Assembly: GCA_964472545.1 (NCBI GenBank)
Contig: CAYYNP010000112.1
Span: 1-28,139, forward strand
Reading direction: 5' to 3'
Length of the DNA stretch: 28,139 nucleotides
From: CAYYNP01 sp964472545
GTDB taxonomy: Bacteria > Planctomycetota > Planctomycetia > Pirellulales > Thermoguttaceae
Of this stretch, positions 1 through 7,392 are shown one piece after another; position 1 is the stretch's first letter; the number at the start of each line of letters is the position of its first letter. A program made the position numbers and the translations under genes. Below the pieces are notes generated by a model, which saw only the letters and a list, made by a program, of their open reading frames with translations, did no database searches and was not told the DNA's origin.

Positions 1-55
1 CAAACCCCAGCCCCCAGCCCCCAAACGCCAGCCCCGGGTCTCCAGCCCCCACGGG
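1..55. repeat. C-rich low-complexity tract (CCCCAG/CCCCCA units)
   Basis: The left edge of the window is an imperfect tandem of CCCCAG and CCCCCA units with almost no G-rich variation. The reading frame of the next gene stays open through it, so it is either a noncoding spacer or the start of that gene. A shorter, similar tract lies at about 25205-25255, in another intergenic region, which suggests a recurrent spacer type. No protein motif is visible in it. Confidence 0.6.
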
Positions 56-73
56 TCCGCCCTCCGCATCGGT

Positions 74-1156
74 TTGGCCCTTGCCTTGCTGCTCTGCGCA
101 CTGACCGCCGGCTGTGGGCCCGAATCGATCGAGACGCGTTACGGCGTGCGAAAAGGCTACGGGTCGGATAGCGTCAACGGGACCGCGGTGCTGGGCGAGA
201 TGTTCGAGCAGGCCGGCCACCGCGTGGTCACCACCGGGACGCTCTCTCCCGGATTGAAGCGCCGGGCCGACTGCATTGTCTGGTTTCCCGACGACTTCCA
301 GCCGCCGGACCCGGTGACCCGCCGTTGGTTCGACCAGTGGCTGATGGAACGGCCGAACCGCACGTTGATCTACGTCGGCCGGGATTTCGACGCCGGCGTC
401 GCCTACTGGAAGAAGGTCCTACCCACCGCCCCCGCGAGCCAGGCACCGCTGATCCGCGACGAGATCGCCCACCACGAAAGCGCCTTCGACGGGCGACGCA
501 CGGACCTGCCCGACGAAGAGGATTGCGAGTGGTTCACCGTCGAAGGGCAATTGCAGCATCGCAACGTGCGCGCTCTGGCGGGCACGCCCGAATGGACCCG
601 GGACGTCGATCCGACGAAGCTCGAGATCGAACTCAACGGCCGCATTGAGCCCGCTCTTATGGCCGACGTATTGCTGGAGTCGAAAGGCGACATGCTCGTC
701 AGCCGCGAGGCGCGGGGCCGGGGCCAGTTGATCGTGGTGACCAACGGGTCGTTCCTGGTGAATCTGCAACTGATCAACCACGAGCATCGCAAGCTGGCCG
801 GCAAGCTGATCGATGAAGTCGGGCCGCCTGAGCAGACGGCCGTCTTTCTGGAGAGCGGCCCAGGCGGGCCGACGTTTGCCGACGAAGAAATCGAGCCTCG
901 CCCGCCGTCCGGGCTGGCGCTGCTCACGCAATCGCCCACCTCTTGGATCTTCCGGCACCTGGCCTTGCTGGGCATTCTGTTCTGCGCCGCCCGCTGGCCG
1001 ATCTTCGGCCGTCCCCGCGAGTTGCCGCCGCCGGGCACGTCCGACTTCGGCACCCACATTCGCGCGTTGGCCGAGATGCTCCAGCGCTCTCGCGACACAG
1101 CCTTCGCCATGACCCGATTGATGCACTATCGACAAAAGACCAAAGGCGGGGACTGA
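74..1156 (+). CDS. DUF4350 domain lipoprotein/membrane protein of the MoxR-DUF58 cluster
   Basis: Probable envelope protein of unknown biochemical role, of the DUF4350 type (a family with a class I amidotransferase-like fold). The N-terminus is a hydrophobic leader ending in TAGC, with the candidate lipid-modified Cys at about residue 14 counted from the TTG at 74. The body (about residues 25-250) would be outside the cytoplasm. A single membrane helix follows at about 291-308, then a short basic cytoplasmic tail. The start is uncertain: there is no ATG, the frame is open to the window edge, and an Arg codon just upstream of 74 would fit a longer signal peptide. A MoxR ATPase follows after 69 bp and then a DUF58 protein, the usual partners of this family. 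Together they are thought to form a membrane-associated chaperone or regulatory unit, which is inference here. The family call is fairly sure; the start is not. Confidence 0.75.
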   Translation: MALALLLCALTAGCGPESIETRYGVRKGYGSDSVNGTAVLGEMFEQAGHRVVTTGTLSPGLKRRADCIVWFPDDFQPPDPVTRRWFDQWLMERPNRTLIYVGRDFDAGVAYWKKVLPTAPASQAPLIRDEIAHHESAFDGRRTDLPDEEDCEWFTVEGQLQHRNVRALAGTPEWTRDVDPTKLEIELNGRIEPALMADVLLESKGDMLVSREARGRGQLIVVTNGSFLVNLQLINHEHRKLAGKLIDEVGPPEQTAVFLESGPGGPTFADEEIEPRPPSGLALLTQSPTSWIFRHLALLGILFCAARWPIFGRPRELPPPGTSDFGTHIRALAEMLQRSRDTAFAMTRLMHYRQKTKGGD

Positions 1157-1225
1157 TCGCCTCTGAATTCTTGCCCTCGGCGGTGAGGGCCGCACAACTC
1201 GATTCCTAACCCCACACCGACAAGT

Positions 1226-2257
1226 ATGACCGACTCATTCCCCGAACCGAACGCCCAACCCCCTCGACCTCCCCAACACGTGGCCCCGGCGGTCCGTTCC
1301 GCCGCCGAGACGCCGACCAAGCAGCTCTTCGATCGGATCACCACCGAGGTGGGTAAGATCTTCGTTGGCCAGGACGAACTCGTGCTGGGTACGCTGGTGG
1401 CGTTGTTCTCCAACGGGCACGTGCTGATCGAGAGCGTGCCGGGCTTGGGTAAGACGCTCTTCGTGCGCACGCTCGGCCGGGTGCTCGGCTGCCGCTTCGG
1501 GCGCATCCAATTCACAGCCGATCTGATGCCCTCGGACATCACCGGCTCGCCGATCTTCGATATGAAGACGCAGGAGTTCCGTTTCCGCCCCGGCCCGGTC
1601 TTCACCCAATTGTTGCTGGCCGACGAGATCAACCGTTCGCCGGCCAAGACCCACGCGGCGCTGCTGGAGATCATGCAGGAATATCGCGTCACGGTGGAGC
1701 GGACCAGCCACAAGATCGAGCGGCCGTTCTTGGTGATGGCCACGCAGAACCCGATCGAATCGGAAGGCACTTACAACCTGCCCGAAGCCCAATTGGACCG
1801 CTTCATGTTGAAGCTGGTGATCGACTATCCGGCGGAGACCGAAGAGGCCCGCATCCTGGCGATGCACAGCGTGCAGGTTGAGATCGACCGTCTCCTGGCC
1901 CAACTCGAAACGATCACCAAACCGGAGGAGATCGTGGCCTTCACCCGGGAGAACGGTAAGGTGCTGGTCGATCCGAAGCTGCTGGCGTACGTCAACGCCC
2001 TGGTACGCCAGACGCGGCAGTTTCCGCAATTCCACCTCGGCGCATCGCCCCGGGCAGGGCTGGCTTTGATGCAGGGTGCCCGCACGCTGGCGGCCTTTCG
2101 CGGGCGGAACTACGCCGTGCCGGACGACGTCGTCGAGTTGGCCCTGCCCGTGCTCCGCCACCGCGTGATCCTCTCGGCCGAGGCGGAGGTCGAGGGCCAT
2201 TCGGCCGACGAGTTGCTCACCGATGTGATCGCCTCCGTGGAGGTACCCCGGCTGTGA
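1226..2257 (+). CDS. MoxR family AAA+ ATPase
   Basis: Cytoplasmic AAA+ ATPase of the MoxR group (AAA_3), 343 residues, the usual length. The Walker A motif is VPGLGKT at residues 71-77 and Walker B is LLADEIN at about 129-135. A sensor 1-type motif, ATQNPIE, follows, then the AAA lid. MoxR ATPases act as chaperone-like activators of von Willebrand-type partner proteins, and the next gene encodes such a partner (DUF58). The ATG at 1226 is chosen because it is the first Met of the conserved frame; the first 30 or so residues are Pro-rich and poorly conserved, so a later start is possible. The stop overlaps the next start by four bases (GTGA), which points to translational coupling. The family is certain; the client is unknown. 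Confidence 0.95.
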   Translation: MTDSFPEPNAQPPRPPQHVAPAVRSAAETPTKQLFDRITTEVGKIFVGQDELVLGTLVALFSNGHVLIESVPGLGKTLFVRTLGRVLGCRFGRIQFTADLMPSDITGSPIFDMKTQEFRFRPGPVFTQLLLADEINRSPAKTHAALLEIMQEYRVTVERTSHKIERPFLVMATQNPIESEGTYNLPEAQLDRFMLKLVIDYPAETEEARILAMHSVQVEIDRLLAQLETITKPEEIVAFTRENGKVLVDPKLLAYVNALVRQTRQFPQFHLGASPRAGLALMQGARTLAAFRGRNYAVPDDVVELALPVLRHRVILSAEAEVEGHSADELLTDVIASVEVPRL

Positions 2258-3672
2258 CCGATCTTGCGCGGGTGGTGCTGGAGTTGTTGGCAATCGCGCT
2301 GCCGCTGATCGTCTTGGCGCGGGTGGCCCGAGTCTATCCCCGCGCGCCGCTGATCATTCTGGCGATGTTGCCGGCGCTGGCCTCGTTCGCCTTGCTTCGC
2401 GGCTTTTTCACGGCCTCGCCGGAGTCCTGGTCTCGCTGGCCGCTGACGATCCTCTTGTCGGTCGACGCCGCCTTGGGATTGATCGTGTTGGTCGACTTGC
2501 TGTCGTTGCCGCGCCGGAATGCCCTCTCCGTGGAGCGCAGCGCCGGACGGGTGGCCTCGCTGCGCAAGCCGCACCGCGTCACGCTGACGCTGCTGAATCA
2601 CGCGCGGCGCCCGCTGCACGTCGACGTCCGCGACGGCGTACCCCACGAACTGCACCCGGAACCGGCCGAATTCCGCCGCCGCCTGGCCGCGCGCAGCCGC
2701 TGCTCGTTTAGCTACGAATTGCGGGCCGGACGCCGTGGGGCTTTTTCCATCGCGGAAGTCCACCTGCGGCTGCGGAGTTGGCTGGGGCTCTGGCAGCGGC
2801 AACTCGTCTATCCGGTCGAGACGGCCGTAAGCGTCTATCCCGACATGCAGCAACTTCACCAATACGCCCTGCTGGCCCGCACCAACCGGCTGAACCTCCT
2901 GGGCGTCCGCCGCACCCGCCGCATCGGCCAGGACCACGACTTCGAACGGCTCCGCGACTACACCGTCGACGACAACTACAAGCACATCGACTGGCGCAGC
3001 ACGGCCCGGCGCCGCAAGCTCACCGTCCGCGACTATCAGGCCAGCCAGAGCCAGCGGATCGTCTTCCTGTTGGATTGCGGCCGGATGATGACCAGTCAGG
3101 CCGAGGGGATCAGCCTTTTGGACCATGGCCTGAACGCGCTTTTGATGCTCAGCTTCGTGGCCTTGCGCCAGGGTGACTCGGTGGGCATGATCACCTTCTC
3201 CGACGAGATCCACAGCTTTGTGCCCGCCCGCAGCGGCATGCAGCAGATGAACCGTCTCTTGCACGCCTCTTTCGACCGCTTTCCGCAACTGACCGAATCG
3301 CGTTACGATCAGGCCTTCCGCTACCTGGCCTCGCACTGCCGGCAGCGTTCGTTGGTGGTGTTGATTACCAACGTCATCGACGAGGTCAACGCCACGCAGA
3401 TCGAGCGCTATCTCTCGAACCTGGTCGGCCGCCATTTGCCGCTGGGTGTGATGCTCCGCGAGCGGCAGCTCTTCGACGCGGTCGAGATCGAACGCCCCAA
3501 CGAGGACCAACTCTGGCAGGCGGCCGCCGCCGCCGATATCCTCACCTGGCGTCATCAAGTGCTCAGCGACCTGCAATCCAAAGGCGTGCTGGCGCTGGAC
3601 GTCTTCCCCGAAGGGATGACGGCCCCGCTGGTCAATCGCTATCTGGAGGTCAAGGCGCGGCATCTGCTGTAG
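2254..3672 (+). CDS. DUF58 domain membrane protein
   Basis: Membrane-anchored DUF58 protein of 472 residues, the expected partner of the MoxR ATPase. Two or three hydrophobic segments lie in the first 85 residues. The DUF58 signature follows at about 225-265: FERLRDYTVDDN, then a conserved IDWRSTARRRKL. A von Willebrand A-like region comes next, beginning with FLLDCGRMM at about 272. The GTG start overlaps the MoxR stop, so the pair is almost certainly co-translated. In this family the VWA-like domain binds metal or partner proteins while MoxR remodels complexes; the process served here cannot be read from the sequence. The stop lies only two bases from the stop of the convergent LRR gene, leaving no room for a separate terminator. 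Confidence 0.92.
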   Translation: MTDLARVVLELLAIALPLIVLARVARVYPRAPLIILAMLPALASFALLRGFFTASPESWSRWPLTILLSVDAALGLIVLVDLLSLPRRNALSVERSAGRVASLRKPHRVTLTLLNHARRPLHVDVRDGVPHELHPEPAEFRRRLAARSRCSFSYELRAGRRGAFSIAEVHLRLRSWLGLWQRQLVYPVETAVSVYPDMQQLHQYALLARTNRLNLLGVRRTRRIGQDHDFERLRDYTVDDNYKHIDWRSTARRRKLTVRDYQASQSQRIVFLLDCGRMMTSQAEGISLLDHGLNALLMLSFVALRQGDSVGMITFSDEIHSFVPARSGMQQMNRLLHASFDRFPQLTESRYDQAFRYLASHCRQRSLVVLITNVIDEVNATQIERYLSNLVGRHLPLGVMLRERQLFDAVEIERPNEDQLWQAAAAADILTWRHQVLSDLQSKGVLALDVFPEGMTAPLVNRYLEVKARHLL

Positions 3673-3674
3673 TC

Positions 3675-5375
3675 CTACGTCTCCTGTACCGGCCGGTAGT
3701 CCTCCGGGTTGCTGAAACCGGCCAGCCACGCCGCCGCCTCTCGGCACGTCTCGACGTCCGGTGCGACACGCAGCAGATACTCTCGCTGCGTCGAAGGGCA
3801 TCGACAGTGGAGATAGCGGCGCTGATTGAGGTCGACCGTCACTTCCAGCAGCCGTCTGACGCCGCCGGGGTCCGTGTCTTGATCCAAGACCATCGCCTTG
3901 GCTCGCGTCAGGACGGCCTCGAAGCCGGCGCGTTCCAGCATCACGCGCCGCAGCTCGGCGTTCCGCTCGCCGAGGATCTCGTCGGGGCGTAACGTCTCGG
4001 GATGAAACACGACGGCCGGACGAACCGCCACGCCGCGCCAGAGCAGCCAAGAGCGCTTCGCCAAGGCCGGCGGGAGGTCCGTCAGGCCGGATCCGGCGAC
4101 GTCGATCGGCCCGCTCACGTCGAGGTCCGCCGGCAGGGCCGTCAACGCCGCACAGTCGCTGACGATCAACGCCGGCTCGCGGGGCGATCGCTGCTCCCCA
4201 TGACCGATTCGCAAGCCCAAGGGCAGACTCGCGATCGCCGTACAGCCTCGCAGATCGAGAGCGTCCGGAACGTCGAGGCCCGGCGGTAGTTCGCGCAGGT
4301 TGATGCATCCGGGCAGTCGGAGGCTTCCCCCAACGGCGTGCCCTTGCGGCAGCCTTCGCAGGCTGGTACAACGGCGCACGCGAATATCTCCCCCGACGTC
4401 GAGGCCGGCCGGAAGCTCCTCGATCTTCGGACACTTTTCGACAATCAAGTGCCGGCCGGCCGCCAGCCGTTCCGGCAACCGTTGGACGGGGCATTGGCGG
4501 ATGACCAGGTCCTCACCAACCTCCAAACCATCCGGCAATTCCGACACCCCGTGGCAACATTCCAGCAAGAGGCTTCCACCGACGTGCAGATCCTGCGGGA
4601 GACTCTCGATCGACGTTCCGATCAACTGCAAGTCGCCGGACACGTGCAGTGAGGCAGGGAGTTCCACGAGGCGCCGACAGCCCTTGAGCGTGAGGCTGCC
4701 GTTGACCTCGAAGGGATCCGGCAGCCTGTTAAGCGCATGGCATCTTTCGACGATCACGCTGCCTCCCAGCCGGCGTTGCTCGGGAAAGCCGGTCAACCGG
4801 TCACAGCACTTCAGGTGCAGCGTGCCGCGTACGCTGAGGCCTTCCGGCAAGGCCTCCAGTGGGCAGTGCGGCTCACGGCCAAGTCGCTTGACGGCGCCGA
4901 ACGGGTCCCTCGCGTCCTTCTCTTTCGCCAGGCGATCCTCCCACGATTGCCGCTCCGGGCAGCGTCCGCCGATACGCAGGTCGCCGTTGACGGTCAGCCC
5001 GTCGCCAATGCGGCGCAGACGCTGGCACTGCCGAAGATCGAGATTCCCCCCGACCGACATGCTCTCGGGAAGTGACCGGACGCGCAACTTCGCCAGCGAC
5101 AGGCTCTTCGAGACGCGCAGCCCCGCGGCGGCCTCTGCGGTGAACAGTTGCCGCACCAACCCGCGCCAGGCGCGATACCGGGTCTCGGCGCGCCCCACGA
5201 AGGCGTATACCGTCTCGGGCTGACCGCTCGACCCGGCGGGCAGATGCGGATTGCCCGGCAAGAACGTCTGGCCGGAGGAAGTCGTCGCTTCTCCGGACTC
5301 ATCCGGCGCGGGCGGCTCCACGTGGAGTTCGCTCCACAGCCGGCGTATCCACCGACGGATCCGTCTGCCGAACAT
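3675..5375 (-). CDS. Cys-rich leucine-rich repeat protein with C-terminal DUF6745-like domain
   Basis: A 566-residue protein of unknown function, probably cytoplasmic because no signal peptide or membrane helix is seen. From about residue 100 to 445 it consists of 21-23 residue repeats of the form LxxCxxLxxLPxxLxVGGxL. Most units carry one Cys at the same place, for example LKGCRRLVELP and VRRCTSLRRLP. The C-terminal 110 residues (about 455-566) match my memory of DUF6745: HPETLRPDEIL, DQDTDPGG, a conserved CRCPSTQREYLLRV, then a final DYRPVQET. The start at 5375 is chosen because GGGAGG stands about eight bases before it; the longer open frame to 5450 would overlap the upstream gene. The 103-residue gene ends 23 bp upstream, so both are probably one transcript. 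The LRR part suggests protein binding; the role is unknown. Confidence 0.8.
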   Translation of the reverse strand: MFGRRIRRWIRRLWSELHVEPPAPDESGEATTSSGQTFLPGNPHLPAGSSGQPETVYAFVGRAETRYRAWRGLVRQLFTAEAAAGLRVSKSLSLAKLRVRSLPESMSVGGNLDLRQCQRLRRIGDGLTVNGDLRIGGRCPERQSWEDRLAKEKDARDPFGAVKRLGREPHCPLEALPEGLSVRGTLHLKCCDRLTGFPEQRRLGGSVIVERCHALNRLPDPFEVNGSLTLKGCRRLVELPASLHVSGDLQLIGTSIESLPQDLHVGGSLLLECCHGVSELPDGLEVGEDLVIRQCPVQRLPERLAAGRHLIVEKCPKIEELPAGLDVGGDIRVRRCTSLRRLPQGHAVGGSLRLPGCINLRELPPGLDVPDALDLRGCTAIASLPLGLRIGHGEQRSPREPALIVSDCAALTALPADLDVSGPIDVAGSGLTDLPPALAKRSWLLWRGVAVRPAVVFHPETLRPDEILGERNAELRRVMLERAGFEAVLTRAKAMVLDQDTDPGGVRRLLEVTVDLNQRRYLHCRCPSTQREYLLRVAPDVETCREAAAWLAGFSNPEDYRPVQET

Positions 5376-5398
5376 GGCTGCACCTCCCCCGCTGGCCG

Positions 5399-5710
5399 TT
5401 AGTCGATGACGGTCTGGAAACCCCGATCGGTATACTCGCGCTGCCGCCACACGCGATAGCAGCCGCGCCGCAGGACGATCGTCTCGTGCTCGGGATGGAC
5501 CAGATCGGCTTCATCCGTCAGCACTTCGAGATAGGCCTCCCGGCTTCCGAAGATCCCGGTCGTATACAGCCGGGCGCTCTTGCCGTCTTTGATCTGATGG
5601 CGCTGGTGCGAGCTATCGCCTGACGCGAGAATGGGGCGTCTTTGGGCCACCGTGCGTTCGGGAATCTCCTCGACCGCCTGAATCAGTACGTCGCCTTGTC
5701 GCCACAACAT
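5399..5710 (-). CDS. Small conserved-looking protein paired with the LRR/DUF6745 gene
   Basis: A 103-residue, probably soluble protein with no signal peptide or helix, which I cannot assign to a named family. It starts with a GDVLIQAVEEIP stretch, has a His-containing central part (SSHQRHQI) and ends in an alternating, beta-rich stretch with VWRQREYTDRG. The ATG at 5710 has GAGGAA seven bases upstream. The gene lies 31 bp after the SDR gene and 23 bp before the LRR/DUF6745 gene, all on the same strand. From memory, short proteins of this kind sit beside DUF6745 genes in other bacteria, but I have not checked this. A role as a partner or regulator of the LRR protein is inference. Confidence 0.75.
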   Translation of the reverse strand: MLWRQGDVLIQAVEEIPERTVAQRRPILASGDSSHQRHQIKDGKSARLYTTGIFGSREAYLEVLTDEADLVHPEHETIVLRRGCYRVWRQREYTDRGFQTVID

Positions 5711-5741
5711 TGCGCGTTCCTCGCACCGAAAACCAACATCG

Positions 5742-7145
5742 TTACCAGTCGGCCGGCTGGTAGTTCTTCAGCAATTGACCGAACGAGCGCTCGCCGCGCA
5801 CGCCGCGGACCACCGGATCGCAGATCCGCGCGGCTCCGTCGACGGCGTCCAACGGCGTAACGAATCCCCTCTCGCGCATGCGCGTTCGCGTCGAAAACGC
5901 TCCCTCGTGCGTGATCCACCCGGTATCGACGCTGTTCATGTAGATCCCATCCAGCGCATAGTCGGCCGCCGCCGTGCGCGTCATCATGTTCAGCGCCGCC
6001 TTGCTCATGTTCACGTGTGGGTGGCGCGTCGACTTCGTTCTTCGGAACTGACCGTCGGCTCCCGTCACGTTGATGACGTAGCGGTCGGGGAACGTCGATC
6101 GCTGCAACAGAGGCTTCAGCCCGCTGGTCAGCAACGAGGGGGCCGTGGAGTTGACGAGGAATACCTCGAGGAACTCCACCGGTTCTATCTCGTGCAGTTT
6201 GCTGGTCCAACTGTTCTGCTCGCGAAGGTCGACGGCCTCTGCGCTGACGTCGAAATGTTGTAGCGCACACGCCTCCTTGCCGTCCGGATCTGCCGTCCTC
6301 CGCACAGATTGCCTCGACGGCCCCTGCGGCTTGTTGACACCGAGGAGCCGATCGAGGTTCGCCGGAATCGTGGTTTCAGATTCGATCTTGCTCAGACGCC
6401 CATAGTAGTCCGCCGAACGCTTCACGGATTGGGCCGCATTGTTGACGAGCACGTCCAGGGCCGGCAGTCTTGAGTCGAGTTCCGCCACAAACCTCACCAA
6501 GCCCGGCACGTCGCGAAAATCGACGCCGTGAATCGTGAGCCGGTGGCCGAAACGGCCGAAATCCGGTTCCCCCGCGTAGCGCAGAGCGGCGTCCTTCGGG
6601 AATCGGGTCGTGACGGCAACCTCCGCGCCGTCTCGAAGCAGCTTCAGCGCCGTCTGATACCCGATCTTGATTCGCCCTCCGGTAACCAGGGCCCGGCGAC
6701 CCGACAGGCTGGTGGTTTGATGACGCTTGTCGAAGTTGAACTCAGCACAAGCAGGGCAGAGCAAGTGGTAGAAATGATGGACTTCTCGATAGGGCTGCTT
6801 GCAGATGTAGCAGGTTCGCGAGCGAGCCTTCAGCGGGCGGTATTCGACAGTCTTCGCGGGAGGGCCCGGACTGGAACTTCTGCCCACGTCGGCTTCGTGC
6901 GGCCGTTGGGGAACCGAGCGGCGGACCATGGCGGTCTGAGAAAGCAGGTCGCGATCGTGCGCGTTGCGGGCGATTTCGCTGCGCTTGCGGCGCTCCCTTC
7001 GAGCCTTCTTGTAGATGCGGGCGATGAGCCTCTCGATTTCCTCCCGGTCGCAAACCGCCTCGGGATTCTCCACCAGTTGCCGCAGCACGCTTACGCAGGT
7101 TCGCCAATCTACCTCGTCAATCGAGATGCCTGTCTCAGTGCTCAT
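5742..7145 (-). CDS. SDR-fold protein with N-terminal zinc ribbon and altered active site
   Basis: A 467-residue protein in three parts. Residues 1-105 are a charged, Arg-rich helical region. Residues 112-133 hold a CxxC-x14-CxxC zinc-ribbon-like site (C112, C115, C130, C133). From about 150 a short-chain dehydrogenase/reductase Rossmann domain runs to the end. The cofactor loop reads TGGRIKIG (155-162) instead of TGxxxGxG, so a Lys replaces the middle Gly. VNNAA is present at 234-238. In the catalytic motif YxxxK the Lys is present (K382) but the Tyr position is Val (V378), and the usual catalytic Ser region reads INVTGADG. It may have a different chemistry or be a non-catalytic NAD(P)-binding protein. 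A conserved-looking SVDTGWIT follows, where SDRs carry the PG loop. It is probably the first gene of an operon with the two genes downstream. Confidence 0.85.
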   Translation of the reverse strand: MSTETGISIDEVDWRTCVSVLRQLVENPEAVCDREEIERLIARIYKKARRERRKRSEIARNAHDRDLLSQTAMVRRSVPQRPHEADVGRSSSPGPPAKTVEYRPLKARSRTCYICKQPYREVHHFYHLLCPACAEFNFDKRHQTTSLSGRRALVTGGRIKIGYQTALKLLRDGAEVAVTTRFPKDAALRYAGEPDFGRFGHRLTIHGVDFRDVPGLVRFVAELDSRLPALDVLVNNAAQSVKRSADYYGRLSKIESETTIPANLDRLLGVNKPQGPSRQSVRRTADPDGKEACALQHFDVSAEAVDLREQNSWTSKLHEIEPVEFLEVFLVNSTAPSLLTSGLKPLLQRSTFPDRYVINVTGADGQFRRTKSTRHPHVNMSKAALNMMTRTAAADYALDGIYMNSVDTGWITHEGAFSTRTRMRERGFVTPLDAVDGAARICDPVVRGVRGERSFGQLLKNYQPADW

Positions 7146-7188
7146 CCGACCCGCAGCCTCGATCTGCCTGCATCAAGAAGACCCCCGG

Positions 7189-7262
7189 CCGGACTGGTCA
7201 GAATCGAACTGACTTCCTTTCGCGTTGAGGGCGCGACTGCTCTACCGGTGAGCTACAATCCG
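7189..7262 (-). tRNA. tRNA-Glu-like gene (anticodon CUC) with non-canonical features
   Basis: Read on the minus strand, the sequence folds as a cloverleaf. The acceptor stem is CGGATTG with CAGTCCG (seven pairs, one G-U). T8 and A9 follow, then a D-arm GCTC/GAGC with a GG-containing loop. The anticodon stem is TCGCG/CGCGA and the T-arm is GTCAG/CTGAC with a TTCGATT loop, then G73. The anticodon loop is CCCTCAA, giving anticodon CTC (Glu). Several points are abnormal: position 33 is C instead of the near-universal U, two bases instead of one separate the D and anticodon stems, the variable loop has six bases, the first pair is C1-G72, and CCA is not encoded. It is either a divergent tRNA-Glu or a tRNA pseudogene. 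It lies 43 bp upstream of the SDR gene on the same strand. Confidence 0.55.
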
Positions 7263-7325
7263 ACCGGAGAAATGGCAATTCTAACACCGGGAGCAAATCG
7301 ACGCCAGGAGCCGAGACGAGAGTCT

Positions 7326-7376
7326 GTAGGGTGCGTGAAACGCAGCGAAAGACGCGGGGCGTTTCACGCACCCTAC
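7326..7376. repeat. GTAG...CTAC palindrome, REP-like
   Basis: Two perfect 18-bp arms, GTAGGGTGCGTGAAACGC (7326-7343) and its reverse complement (7359-7376), flank a 15-base loop. The right arm recurs exactly at 15277-15294. A hairpin with GTAG at its foot is the layout of REP elements mobilised by RAYT transposases; no such transposase is in the window, so the assignment is inference. The stem could also act as a terminator for the leftward amidotransferase gene that ends at 7393. Confidence 0.8.
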
Positions 7377-7392
7377 GACGGTTGTCTTGACC

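Noticed and set aside
2110..4494. A 794-codon open frame on the minus strand across moxR, the DUF58 gene and the LRR gene
   Set aside because: It is antisense to two well-supported families, has a composition rich in Arg, Gln and Gly without any motif, and is what high-GC third positions produce on the opposite strand.
5376..5450. A longer start for the LRR/DUF6745 gene
   Set aside because: It would overlap the end of the 103-residue gene, and the ATG at 5375 has a strong ribosome binding site.
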